From Chlorokybus atmophyticus (taxonomy: Eukaryota > Streptophyta > Chlorokybophyceae > Chlorokybales > Chlorokybaceae), in contig RHPI01002504.1 of the NCBI GenBank assembly GCA_009103225.1, positions 124,001-188,000 on the forward strand: a DNA stretch of 64,000 nt. The letters are read 5' to 3'. Positions 1 through 10,494 of this stretch are shown one piece after another. Below the pieces are notes generated by a model that had not been told where the DNA came from, did not search any database, and worked only from the letters and a program-made list of their open reading frames with translations. A program made the translations under genes and the position numbers. Within the stretch, counting starts at the first letter, position 1. The number at the start of each line of letters is the position of its first letter.

Positions 1-86
1 AAACAATTGCGCCTGGTTCGATTTTTAAGCTTTCATTCTGTTTCTTACATAAAAGCTTACTTTTACAACCATCTGTTAAAATATGT

Positions 87-1670
87 ATGCTTTCGCATGG
101 ATTTGAGCTGTTGAGTGTAAACAACTTAGATTGTGCATATTATATTAAGTGTGTGATAAAAAGTTTGATATCAAATAATAATGATCTTGAAGATATAGTG
201 CAGTGTAACTACGCTCCTGACAATATGCATGGTGATAAACAGATTCAAATGTTGAATCAAGTACAACGATACATGAGCGGTTTCCTTTTAGTGCAAGGTC
301 TAGCAAGCCGTGTGTAAAACAATCAAATAGACGTGCAATTGGACTCAATACAAGATATATGCTATTCGACTGAGTTTGCTCATCTGCAGCATTTACCGTT
401 ATCACAACAACAGCGACTTGTGTTTAATTCAATTGTGACAAGTACAGCGGGATTACATATTGTGTACGGACTTCCGGACTGTGGGAAAACCTTTTCAACT
501 CAGCATATCATCAACCATTACCGTGCTCAAGGTGTCGTGTGTTTGGTAATGCATCCACAGAGGCAGCAGCTTGTCATTTAAGCAAAAGTGCCAAAACCGT
601 GCACGCAGCATTTGCAACGAATCTCAGGTGTGTATGTCTCACACCTATTGATGCTACAAACGAATTGTTGCAGGTGTTATTATTATACAAAGTGTTTATC
701 ATCGATGAAATCTTGATGTTATCTGCAATGTTGTTTAATTATATTACGAACAGAATACGACAAGTGCACAATTTTGTTGGGCAGTTTTTACTGTTTCATG
801 AGTTGTTACAAATCGTACAAGTTGTATTGATTGGAGATGTAAAACAGTTACCACCTGTATGCTTCTATGCTTCCAAAACAGTTACCACCTGTATGCTTCT
901 ATAGAACTAAAGGAGTATGTTTGACTTGTCATATCGGTTATGCAAGTTTACTGCTTATTGCTTAAATTCATAATGTGAAAGTTTTCGTGCGCCATGCCAC
1001 TGACACGGACTTTTTTTTGATTATTTTGAACAAAATACGAAGCGACGCCTATGCAACAAGACGTTGACAGCATTCTTGGTACGTGTTATATAACAGAGGA
1101 TGATGCTATACGTCGTATGTCGAGTGACACTACCATACCGTGTTCACATGTTGCTGATGCACGACGTTACAGTATATTAATGTTTAATAGATCATTCACA
1201 TTGCTGAACTACAATAGTGTCTGAATGACATCAATTTTCATGCCGTTGGTTAAATAGCAATTGGAGCCAAAATCATGATGACGTACAATCTTGAAATTGC
1301 AGAAGGGGTCATTTATGGAGTATGCGGAGTTGTTACACAACTACATTTTAAAGGGTGTAAAACAGTAGGCTTTGTTGTAATGTTGTCCAATGGTTACACT
1401 CAACTCGTGAAACAAAGTTTTGTTTGAAAAACACACCTACGTGGAGTGACTTATTAGAAATGAACGTTTTCAGTAACATTGGCTTATGCCATCACAGTAC
1501 ACAGAAGTCAAGGAGTCACAATAGCGCCACACACACTGATACATATCAAGGAATCGTTTTGTCCAGGGCTATGGTATGTAGCTTTGTCCCGTGTCACCAA
1601 CCGACACCTTTTGAATATTGTGGGAAAGCCATCTGCATGCGATATGAAGCCCATACCTTGGAATATATAA
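87..1670 (+). pseudogene. Decayed PIF1-type DNA helicase of a mobile element
   Basis: Pieces of a superfamily 1 PIF1-like helicase lie in order but in shifting frames. Around 450-500 there is a Walker A-like stretch (GLPDCGKTF; families usually have GxxGTGKT). Around 710 there is a Walker B stretch (FIIDEI), around 830 motif III (IGDVKQLPPV), and at 1479-1640 motifs V/VI (AITVHRSQG followed by YVALSRV). Such helicases unwind DNA; in eukaryotic genomes scattered copies usually belong to Helitrons or other large DNA elements. Frame changes near 540, a stop after the duplicated patch at 841-902, and a long non-coding gap at 905-1420 show that it is dead. The AT-rich composition differs from the gene island. 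The N-terminal 87-317 ORF may be part of the same protein. The parent element family is not decided. Confidence 0.7.
841..902 (+). repeat. 28-bp tandem duplication inside the helicase remnant
   Basis: A 28-base stretch encoding the QLPPV motif (starting AAAACAGTTACC) occurs at 841-868 and again at 875-902, separated by six bases. The second copy is in another frame and leads to a stop, so the duplication helped inactivate the helicase. Confidence 0.85.
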
Positions 1671-1691
1671 CATGTCCTTTGCAGATCGATT

Positions 1692-2393
1692 ATGGCATCC
1701 ATGGACGAGCTGGATGACATCTTTAACATCATGAATCAAGAGTTTGCAAATCAACCTCGACACAGAGAGACTCTCTCCCCACAGCAACGTAGCGCATTGG
1801 ACAACAACGGCATTGAGCCAACACAATATAAAAGCGACTTGAAAAACAGAGGAACTAAACGCGCTGTTCGAAAAAGGACGTGCACAGCGTGAAAGTTTCA
1901 AAACCGAAACTGGCAACCTTGATCCCCCAACTGGTGAGTGGTTTCTTGTAGCACATGGCACAATTGTGGCTTTTTTACGTACGCTTTCGCAACTATTGAT
2001 CGCATGTCAGTACCAACCACTGATAATGTTGCAGCCATGCATATGTATGTGACATCCTGCTATGCCACAGGAACAGTGAAGTACTTCCTGTGCCAAGTCA
2101 ATGCACCTTTGAATGTGAACACCACTCGCGATGAGGCATATGCTGCATGGTAGAAATCCTTTTACTTGAGACCACGGCAATTTTATGAGCTTGTCTTCAC
2201 ACATAAGCGCGCCATCGAGCAGTGCAAGATGATGCATTCCAAAAAGGCTGACACGACTTTAGAGGCTCTGTGCCAAACCAAAAAGAGAGCGGAAAGTATG
2301 CAGTATTGTACATGCATATGGAACGTGTATTTGCACACCATTGATTGCATATGTTATAATAATGGTAATGGCAACCCTAATCCACATGTGTAG
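1692..2393 (+). pseudogene. Unrecognised ORF fragments between helicase and GIY-YIG
   Basis: Short overlapping reading frames run in the same direction as the flanking helicase and nuclease remnants: 1692-1892 (acidic start MASMDELDDIFN), 1938-2153, and 2166-2393 (basic, RPRQFYELVFTHKRAIEQC). The frames look like one interrupted protein rather than random ORFs because charge and residue choice stay protein-like across the breaks. I do not recognise a family. They are probably cargo or structural genes of the same mobile element. Confidence 0.35.
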
Positions 2394-2404
2394 GAAAACG
2401 TCCA

Positions 2405-2849
2405 ATGGAACAAGACATAAATACCGATGTGAACACAGCATCGACTTCTGTGGCAGCACCCACTACCAGCCCATTAAAAAAGGGGAAAAACCACCAAGTG
2501 AGTTCAGCACCCAAGACGTTTACAATTCACAGAATTGTCGTAACTAATTCTGAAAGGTTTTACAAAGGTCAAACAACCAACTTGCAACGGAGATTGCGAA
2601 AGCATCACATAAGCCCGCCAACACTTTTTGCTCGTGATCCACAACCGCAGCTACCCTTTCAATGTCGGTGCACCAACGAGAATTTGTGTGTGGTAGATAA
2701 TACAGTAGAAAGCAAACCAGTTAGAGGAACAATACATCAATGTGTACGACACAATATGTGCTAAAGAGTACAATATGCGAGGTCGTCCGGGGTTTGATAA
2801 TAAGCTCTGGAAGTTACTTAAAACATTGAAGTTAAAAGTGCAAAGATAA
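2405..2849 (+). pseudogene. GIY-YIG-type endonuclease domain, frameshifted
   Basis: ORF 2405-2764 carries IVVTNSERFYKGQTTNLQRRLRKH, cited here as its parts: an IVVTN strand, the FYKGQT turn and an LQRRLRKH helix. These match the core of GIY-YIG nucleases (normally YxGqTxnlxxRxxxH). The expected downstream glutamate helix is found in another frame at about 2722-2849 (EEQYINVYDT, then NMRGRPGFDNKLW), ending in TAA. One frame change near 2720 therefore separates the two halves. GIY-YIG domains occur in homing endonucleases, some Penelope-like elements and polinton-like viruses. Beside a PIF1 helicase it suggests a viral-type or composite DNA element. The first tyrosine of the GIY motif is replaced (TIHRIV). 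Confidence 0.6.
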
Positions 2850-3059
2850 GTTGAAGTTAACATGACATTATGGACATATGCACAATGCTCAATTGCATGT
2901 ACACCTCTCTTTCCATCTTTTGCGCTCTGCACATCACTACTTTCTGCTTGCTATTATTTCCACACATCCCACACCCTACTCAATTGCATGTGCATCCTTC
3001 CACTCTCATGTGCACTGCAAGTCACGACTTCCTGCTTAGTTGTTGTTATTGTCTACATC

Positions 3060-3865
3060 CCACACATGCAACACGCCGCCGCCCCACGCACAGCGGCCAC
3101 GTCGCCCCACTGCCGCCACGACCTACGCCACATTGGAACTACTCAGATCTTTACGTGTGCAATACACACGATTACAACGTGATGCTCATCAAACAACGCC
3201 GCATACTTACGGATGATGGTTGTGATTGAGTCACATTGTCTATGTGTAAAGGCATGCACACATTCACTCAACCTATATGCAATGTGTACATCTTTGTGAA
3301 CCTATTGCTCTGAGCGCGCACGTGCGCAACCATATCTACGGATGATGGATGTGATTAAATCACGTGTGTATACTAGCATGCACACATTCACTCAACCTAT
3401 ATGCAAAAATGTACATACTTCGTTAACCTATCGCTCAATCCCTCGACTGACATGCGACACGCCGCCGTCGCACACACAGCGGCAATTCGACCCATTGCCG
3501 TCGACCCACTGCCGCCGCTACCTACGCCACAATTGATGAATGCCTTAATGTTTACGTAAGCCATAAACACAATTACTACGTGATGCTCATTGAACAATGA
3601 GCGCGCACGTGCGCAACAACATACACGAATGATGGGTGGAATTGAACTGAGTCACATTGTGTATGTGTAATAGCATGCACACATTCTCAACCCAAAGGCA
3701 ACGATGTACATACTTTGTTAACCTATTGCTCGGTCCCTGGACTGACATGCGACACGCCGCCGCCGTCACAACCGCATACGCCGCGTTTGATCTACCCAAA
3801 TGTTTACATGTGCCCTACACACGCATAATATATAATACTCATAGAAATATATAAGCGCACGCGTG
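3060..3865. repeat. Degenerate ~290-bp tandem repeat, about three copies
   Basis: A block containing GCATGCACACATTC, a TGTACAT stretch, TTAACCTAT, and then a GACACGCCGCCG motif with CACAGCGGC recurs. The GCATGCACACATTC element is seen near 3252, 3378 and 3674, and the GACACGCCGCCG element near 3070, 3453 and 3750. GCGCGCACGTGCGCAA links successive units. ORFs here differ between copies and look non-coding. The unit is not tied to a gene and could be the tail of the preceding mobile element. Confidence 0.7.
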
Positions 3866-4325
3866 TATGCGCAATGACTCAATCCACATACTGAGTCATG
3901 TACTTATGCAATTGCATACGCACCTGTTATAATGTGTCATGGCCAACATGTAGCATCATGTATTTGTGTATTTAAAAATTTTAATTAATCGACTGGTATT
4001 GTCACTTTTTTGCTTAAACCTCGAATTGCATAACCATGATGTATTTACACACCCAAAGCACGCCAGAAAGAGGCATAAAATGGATTGATATATCAGAGTA
4101 TATAGTTATGAACATGAAGCGTGTGATATTGCATCAGCAACATCTGGTCAGCCCAGGTATGCACAATGTATACCGGGTTATGGTACATTCATATACTTGA
4201 TTATCTGCTGCCGTTGCTCGACCGCGCCGCAAGCCACAAATCGTCTCTGACTACTATGGTGCATTCGAACGCAAATAATCGAACGGCACTCAACAACTGG
4301 GCCGATCGATGGAACAGGTCATCTG
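3866..4325. other. Intergenic, no gene seen
   Basis: AT-rich sequence between the tandem repeats and the GC-rich hairpin. No coding signal, RNA gene or repeat was recognised. Confidence 0.5.
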
Positions 4326-4384
4326 GCGGCGCGCCCAAATCGTTGGTCGCGCCGGCGGCGCGACCAACGACGTGGGCGCGCCGC
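4326..4384. repeat. 59-bp GC-rich near-perfect inverted repeat
   Basis: Two ~28-base arms starting GCGGCGCGCCCA face each other with almost no loop. The arms pair fully except for an AA/CG difference and the central base. Each arm contains an AscI-type GGCGCGCC and the sequence TCGTTGGTCGCG. The surroundings are AT-rich, so this is a sharp compositional island able to form a strong hairpin or cruciform. Confidence 0.9.
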
Positions 4385-4476
4385 GTTGCAACCACCCCTG
4401 CCCGACTCCTAACAAGCCTTCCTAACTAAACACATGCTTGATTACAGCCAGGTAAGTCAATAAAATTCATGGCTGA

Positions 4477-4516
4477 TATATATATATATATACATATACA
4501 TATGTATATATGTATA
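4477..4516. repeat. TA-rich microsatellite
   Basis: Runs of TA with interspersed CATA and GTATA. Simple sequence repeat without coding meaning. Confidence 0.85.
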
Positions 4517-4786
4517 CGTTACAAGAACCGCTCTACAGCCATTGCTGGGCCATATAACGAATGTGACTGTTTTTATAATGATATGATTGTGCCTCGTGTA
4601 CGAGTCATATTTAAAAACTGGTTTGTATTATGCAATTGTTCTGTTAACGGGCGTGACACAAACGCAAGTAGACTGTAGTTGTAGTCGTAGACGTAATAAT
4701 ATATACTTGTTCATATTGAATTTAAGACTGCCATGCCTGTGTAATTAAAGTGCGTCTTGCTAAGTTTGTCTTGCTTCTCTGCTTCA

Positions 4787-5156
4787 GCCAGTAATGGCAT
4801 GTCTTGATTGGAACACATTACCCAGTAGCATGTTAATTGTTTGTGCCAGCATTGGCACATGCCTATAATTTTTGATGCCTATGTGGCAGTAATGGCATGT
4901 CATGGCACCCTATTCTCATGTGCCATCACTGGCATTGCTAGCTTTTAACCAAGCATGGCACTTGTCTGCAACTATGCCAGCTTCGATTGTGAAATTAGTG
5001 CCAGTTATGGCACAAAACTAATTCTGCCAGCGATCAGTTTTTGAATTACCAACTTGTGCTGGCACAAGCGGTTGCATGTTAGATTTAATTGGGTTCGAGC
5101 CTAGAACCAAAACTCGTGCCAGTACCGGCACAAACAGTTTGTGCCAATACTGGCAC
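4787..5156. promoter_or_regulatory. Cluster of 16-bp palindromes GTGCCA-N4-TGGCAC
   Basis: Clear copies of the inverted repeat lie at 4787-4798 (GCCA-N4-TGGC core), 4843-4858, 4921-4934, 4998-5013, 5116-5131 (one change each arm) and 5141-5156. Many single TGGCA half-sites lie between them (4884, 4893, 4903, 4956), and a related TTGTGC-TG-GCACAA is near 5054. The four central bases vary while the arms are kept, as expected of dimeric DNA-binding protein sites. The nearest gene is the GST-like gene starting at 6003 (+). No known factor is assigned. Confidence 0.6.
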
Positions 5157-6002
5157 GGGCTGCAGGAACCATGTGAGAGATTAAACATAAGCTTATTGTT
5201 TTTCCAATGTGTACAATGTTGCGCATTCTTGACGCGTAGCTTTTATACCCGTTAAGTAGTATCAAAATATCATCAGCTTCAATTATGTATTATTAGATAT
5301 GCGCATTATTAACATATTTGTAATTTTTAACAAATGTACATAATCTCGACCATCTTCTTGTATTTACACAATTCAATTAAAATTGAGCATGTTACTAGCA
5401 TTGCTTGCACACCGTTTTTATTATAACATAATACTCAGTTAAGGGCACTACATTCGGCCGACAAAGATTACAATTCATGTATTGCTTTTTAAGATCACAA
5501 TTTATACGTCACTCTCATTCATTCATGATAAGCGTTAAATCGAGAGCAACGCGGACTTTTGTTGAGTATACATTTATATCCGTATTAATTTATCATAATA
5601 AATATATCATCGTGATATACCGTGACATATGAGTTGGTCTTTTCAATGCGTGATGTCACGGATATGCAGCATACAAATGTATGTTCAATATACTTGAAAA
5701 AGCTTACACTGCTTGTAAAATCGTACGCAGTGAATAATGTGTACAAAAAATCCTAGGTGCATTCGCAATGCATGAATGCACCTTTGCCACTTTCATGCGT
5801 ACCGGCAGCGTGGCAGACTCACAACAGGCCACATCACCGGGCCACCATAAGCAGATCTCAGATCTACCGCACAGCGACCGGCGCGCGTTTGCCCTCTCGC
5901 GCCATACTCGTTACTCCCATAACGCGCGGCGCACACCCGAGACCCATCAATGTCCTCACATCAAACACCTTGCACTTCACACGGAACAACAACACCAGCA
6001 CC
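5157..6002. other. AT-rich upstream region of the GST_N-like gene
   Basis: No gene is seen. Composition changes from AT-rich to GC-rich near 5,800, close to the likely transcription start of the next gene. An upstream in-frame ATG at 5757 exists but gives an implausible N-terminus. Confidence 0.45.
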
Positions 6003-7913
6003 ATGGCCACAGTGGTAGCGGCGGCGGTGAGGGTGAGCAGGTCGTCTTCGTCATTGTCCTCGTTATCGTCGTTGGTAGCTACCCCCGCCTCCACGCTCAG
6101 AAGCCGTCAGGCTAGGCGTGCGCCTAGGAAACACCAGCAGTTGAGTGTTAGAGCCATGGCTTCCACTAGGGAGAAGCAGGAGGAGGGTCAGCAGCAGGAG
6201 AACAAGAAGCCGTCAGGGCCGACGCACTATCAGGTGGCGCCCGCCGAGTATATCAACTTCGGGACGTCGGCGTTCCAGGCGCTGGCTAGGGGAGGCCTGG
6301 GAGCCTTTGTCTTGCCGGAGACGGCCAGTGGAGTCAACAACCCACCGAAGCCGATTGAGCTATACGAGTTTGAAGGGTACGTATGAAGTGCAAACACTTG
6401 TGTGCATTGTAATGTCAGTCACCGTTAGAGGAACACAGGTGATTGCGCATGCTCAGAGTGCTTGTTGCCCCTTGGGCCATGCAGGCTGGCAAATTGAGTA
6501 TGCTAGGGCCCGTCGTGGTTTTGCAGGAAGCGAGCAAGACATCCCTATCTACTGCGTACATAGTGCCTGTCATGAATGATCATCCACGTTGATATGCCTG
6601 CAAAGCATACGACCATGCGTTCCAGTTAATGACACGGTTGCGCATGTTGCAGTTAGTGGAAGTCCAATTGTCCATGTATTTGCATTTCATATGTACACAT
6701 GCCTGCACACACACGCATGCACATATACGTGCACACATACAAGCGGCACATGCGTGCGCTTGTGCACACATATACATGAGTGTGCGTGCATATGCAGGGT
6801 ACATGCGCATGCGCACGCATGCATGAGCCTCTCACTCATGCGTGCGTACACTCGCTCACATGCACACACTCACATTCTACACATTCCACATGCAGTTGCC
6901 CATTTTGTCGCAAGGTGCGCGAAGCCGTCACCGTGTTGAACATTGACGCTATCTTCTACCCGTGCCCAAAGGGTGGTCCCACGTTCCGGCCGCGTGCGGT
7001 GCAGCTGGGCGGGAAGGCGCAGTTCCCCTTCATGATCGACCCGAACAACGACAATTATCAGAGCTACGAGTCAGACAAGATTATCAACTACCTGTTTCGG
7101 AGGTAAGCGTGCGTGTCTGTGGCTGTGCGTGTGCGTGTGCGCATATGTTGGTGTGTCTCTATGCAGCAGCAAAGCCATATGTGCATCCACGTGCGCGTGT
7201 GTACTCATATTATGTGCGCGAGTGCAAGAGCGCATGTTGGCATGCGCCCCCACACTTGGATGCATCCGCGTTTTGATCTGCTGCATGTTTACATAACTGT
7301 GACCAACATGTTGTTGGCATAAGGATCGCATTGACAATGGCAACATTCTGGTTCCCAACAGATACGGCCGGGGAGCCTCAGTTCCACTGTTGTTGAAGCT
7401 TGGCCCACTGACAACATTGTCTGCCGGTCTTGCTCTCGCACCACGTGCCGGGCGTGGCAGCGCATACAAACCCTCCAAACTGCCTGAAAAGCCCCTTGAG
7501 GTGTGTCATTGGAGAATATACACTTATGCTAGATAACTTTACATAAACATCATCTCACCCTTGACTGGCTTGTAGTTGTGGGCGTATGAGGCCTCTCCCT
7601 TCTGTAAGATGGTGCGCGAGGTCTTGTCGTCATATGAAATACCCCACAAGTACATTACTGTGGCGAGGAATTCAAAGAAGCGGGAAGAGATTATCAACAA
7701 GTTTGGCTTCTTCCAGGTAGGGATGATGCTGACTGCTTCCAGCGTGAATGACTGTGTGGTGGTGATGTGGTCGTTGTCGATATAATAATTGTTGTCGCTT
7801 GGTGCTTATGCTGTCTCATGCAGGTGCCGCTCCTGTATGATCCCAACACTGGTGCGGAGATGTTCGAGAGCAAGGATATCAACCAATACCTTGAGAGGAC
7901 TTACGGCAAGTAG
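6003..7913 (+). CDS. Chloroplast-targeted protein with two GST_N/thioredoxin-like domains
   Basis: Five exons: 6003-6376, 6896-7102, 7362-7500, 7576-7716, 7824-7913; 316 aa, all phases agree. The start at 6003 gives an Ala/Val/Ser/Arg-rich leader (MATVVAAAVRVSRSS) typical of a plastid transit peptide. Two glutaredoxin-like glutathione S-transferase N-terminal domains follow. The first has a complete CPFC motif (CPFCRKVREAV, formed across the first splice junction). The second has SPFCKMVREVL with one cysteine. Each ends with an S/SK-type contact (ESDKIINYLF; ESKDINQYLE). Plant chloroplast homologues have the same two-domain layout and are thought to act in glutathione-linked redox metabolism; the substrate is unknown. 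Introns are rich in TG/CA and TGCATGC repeats. Confidence 0.88.
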
Positions 7914-9344
7914 GTTGGCGCATGTGTGGATGTACACCTGTAGATACTTGTATAAGCGGATTGCGATAAGACGATTGCTTTTGCTTGTTGTTAGTTGAAG
8001 CAGGATGCTGCAGTTTAATCTGGCAGTGCAAACATGCTGTGCCGCAGTTGTACAGTTGACGGATGATAGATTGATAGTAGTTATTGCTGCCGCCCTCATG
8101 TTATAGACTTCGTGTACCAACATTTGTCCACATTGTCTTCCGCATTGCCAGCAGTTGTCTAGTGCATGAAGCACTATTTAATGAATAGTCTGTTGCATTT
8201 GCACGCAGTATGCTGCTGTCAGATTATGTACTGTGAACAATATAGTTGGCACTAACTGAAGTGGCCAAAACGCTATGAGTGTACAAGTCGTGAGATACAG
8301 CAAATATATGCAATGATGGATATAGCATTGACACTCTCGTGATGCAAGTTTGGGGTATTTCACAAAGGCAAACTAGCTGCGCCTCATTTACAACAGCATG
8401 CGCAACCGGCATGCTAAGTTACGCAAATTATCAGTATCCCTGCTCCTATCACGAGCTTTTGATGAGATTTTGTTTCTGTATGTAAAAAAGAGGTGTGTTA
8501 CTATGTGTACAAGCTCTGATTATCTCATCTCTTGAGCGGCACTAACACAACTGCCAACTACAGTCAGTCATTACATCATCTTACGCAACTAGATATATTA
8601 CAAAGGGGAAGTAGTCCAAGTGCGCCCCTGAAGAAGATGCTTGAAAGTGAGTCTTCAGATATACAGTTCCGTTGAAGCTTTATCGCTGTCCAGCTTCACA
8701 AGAAGAAAGTTACTGCTTGCGCTGCAGCACCAAGCTTGACAGCAAACATACATACCACTTCAACAGTTCAGCTGCATCCGCTCTGGGCTACCCATTCACC
8801 TGCCAGTTTCACTAGTAAGTGGAACATAGCGTACTCACAAGCTAGTATTGGATTGTACCAGTTGCAAAGCGGGTGGATGTTACCACTACTTTTGTCGCAT
8901 GATCTGTGTTTATAAGTTGTACCTGATACACGAATGCTGCGCACTTGAAGATGTAGTCGTGCCTACAAGTGGCTGCAGCGCGCTTGCTCATCGCCTCCGC
9001 AGAGGAACACTCCTTGCCTGCAATTCCAATTTATGTTAGCTCATGTTGCTCTCAATTATGCCAATCATCAACAGCCCGCTTGCAGACTGGTCACTAGTGT
9101 ATTGAAACACACAAGCCAAGACGAACTGCACGACATGCTGTTTGTAGGCAACTGTGTACAACGGATTTCAAGCACACTGGATGCAATGACATGCGCTGCG
9201 CAAGCTATTGTTAGCAGTATTGTGCCTTGTGTGACTGCAAACACTTCACTGGTGCTCAGCTCTCTGTAGTGCTAATGTTAACAGGGCAAGTGAGGCCGCA
9301 ATATGCATACATGTAGACGCATGCACACACGCACACTGTGTTCA
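7914..9344. other. Intergenic, no gene seen
   Basis: Contains the 3' untranslated region of the upstream gene and 1.4 kb without a convincing ORF, RNA gene or repeat. Small ORFs here lack coding character. Confidence 0.5.
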
Positions 9345-10176
9345 TCAAGTTCTTACCTGTGCTGGAGGTGGCGTGCGGTTGTTAGGCGTGGCCGCTTCCG
9401 CTTCATCCGGTTTATCTAGCATGTAGAATCGCCGCAGGGACTTGACAAGAAACAGTCTTATCAGATTGATCTCCATGGCCGACAGGTTGGCGAGCTTGAC
9501 AGCATTGCGGCGCGCGGTCAATCGGCCGAGACCCTCCATTATTTTCGACTGCCGCACCGCGTGAAGGTCAGCCATCAGCGCACGCACGCGATGAACGTCG
9601 GGAATCTCCTCAGCAAAATGCTGCATCAGCAGCGTTCCAATCTGCAGAATATGCATGCCAATCTTTGCTCAGCATGGCAGTTGTTGCTCTGTATCTGGTG
9701 CAAGGTATAACGATAACGCAATCAAGACTTGCCCAAGTATGGCTTGTGACCAAGGCACAATGCACTAATGCATCAACGAGAAGCAGAGCATGGTAACAGC
9801 GTTATAAGCTGCAATCGTGGATGATTTGCAGCACTGAAGTTGGTAAAGAGCAGTGAGAAATGCTGTGGTTGCGCACCTCAAGCCAGTGGAATGGCAGGTC
9901 CACAAACTCCCTGAGTGCCTTGCGTTCAGTGTCGAGCGATCGCTCTAGTGCGGCGGCTGTGAGCCAGTCTGGTACTTCAAGTCGGCACTGTGCTCTCCGC
10001 CGCAGCGCCACAGCCGCCCACAGCGGCACAGACACAGGCACCCCCGGCCTGAAGGGACCCAAGGAGGCCCCTGCGGTTAGACGGACCTGACCCAGGCGGA
10101 AGGCGGGGATAACTGAGACAAGAGTGTCCTCGGCGAGAAACTCGAGCTCGCTGCTGGACAGACCCGCACGCGTCAT
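9345..10176 (-). CDS. PSF2: DNA replication complex GINS subunit PSF2
   Basis: Two exons on the minus strand: 10176-9877 and 9641-9345; 198 aa, in phase. PSF2 is one of four GINS subunits that join Cdc45 and MCM2-7 as the replicative CMG helicase. Visible family features are LEFLAEDTLV near the start, IPAFRL, LGPFRPG, VPLWAAVAL, the C/R-rich stretch before VPDWL, and in exon 2 the helical IPDVHRVRALMADLHAVR and LSAMEINLIRLFL. The start at 10176 (MTRAGLSSSELEFL) places the conserved region at the usual distance; an upstream in-frame ORF to 10362 is possible but family members start near here. After PPPAQ a perfect donor-like GTAAGA occurs before the stop, so a further 3' exon cannot be excluded. 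Confidence 0.88.
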
Positions 10177-10494
10177 GAACTCCACAGCAACACCACCGGC
10201 CAGCTCACCAGTCACCCCGCCCACGACCTCGCCGCCGCCGCCTAAACCGCTAATTTTCAATTTGAAGGAAACGCTGGCGGGAAAGTGAGCTTGCGTTGAA
10301 CCGGTCAACAAAACCCTTTTTCTCGAACAAGATCCAGATGAACCCTTGGTTAGGGTTAGCATAGGTCTGTGTTAGTTTGGCTCAGGAGAGGGCGACGGCG
10401 GCGGCGGCGGTGGCGGAGGAGAAGGGGGACGAGGTGGCGGAGGAGGAGGGTGGGAGAGGGGAGAGTAAGTAGGGTGCTTGAGTGTGATATTGAC
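10177..10494. promoter_or_regulatory. Shared divergent upstream region of PSF2 and RPB3, with telo-box
   Basis: Only 318 bases separate the two start codons. The region contains TTAGGGTTAG at 10350-10359, the plant telo-box (AACCCTAA) in reverse, and a GGC/GGA-rich stretch at 10390-10465 upstream of RPB3. Confidence 0.6.

Noticed and set aside
6580-6939. Several Cys/His-rich overlapping ORFs in the first intron of the GST_N-like gene
   Set aside because: They are translations of TG/CA and TGCATG repeats, open on both strands.
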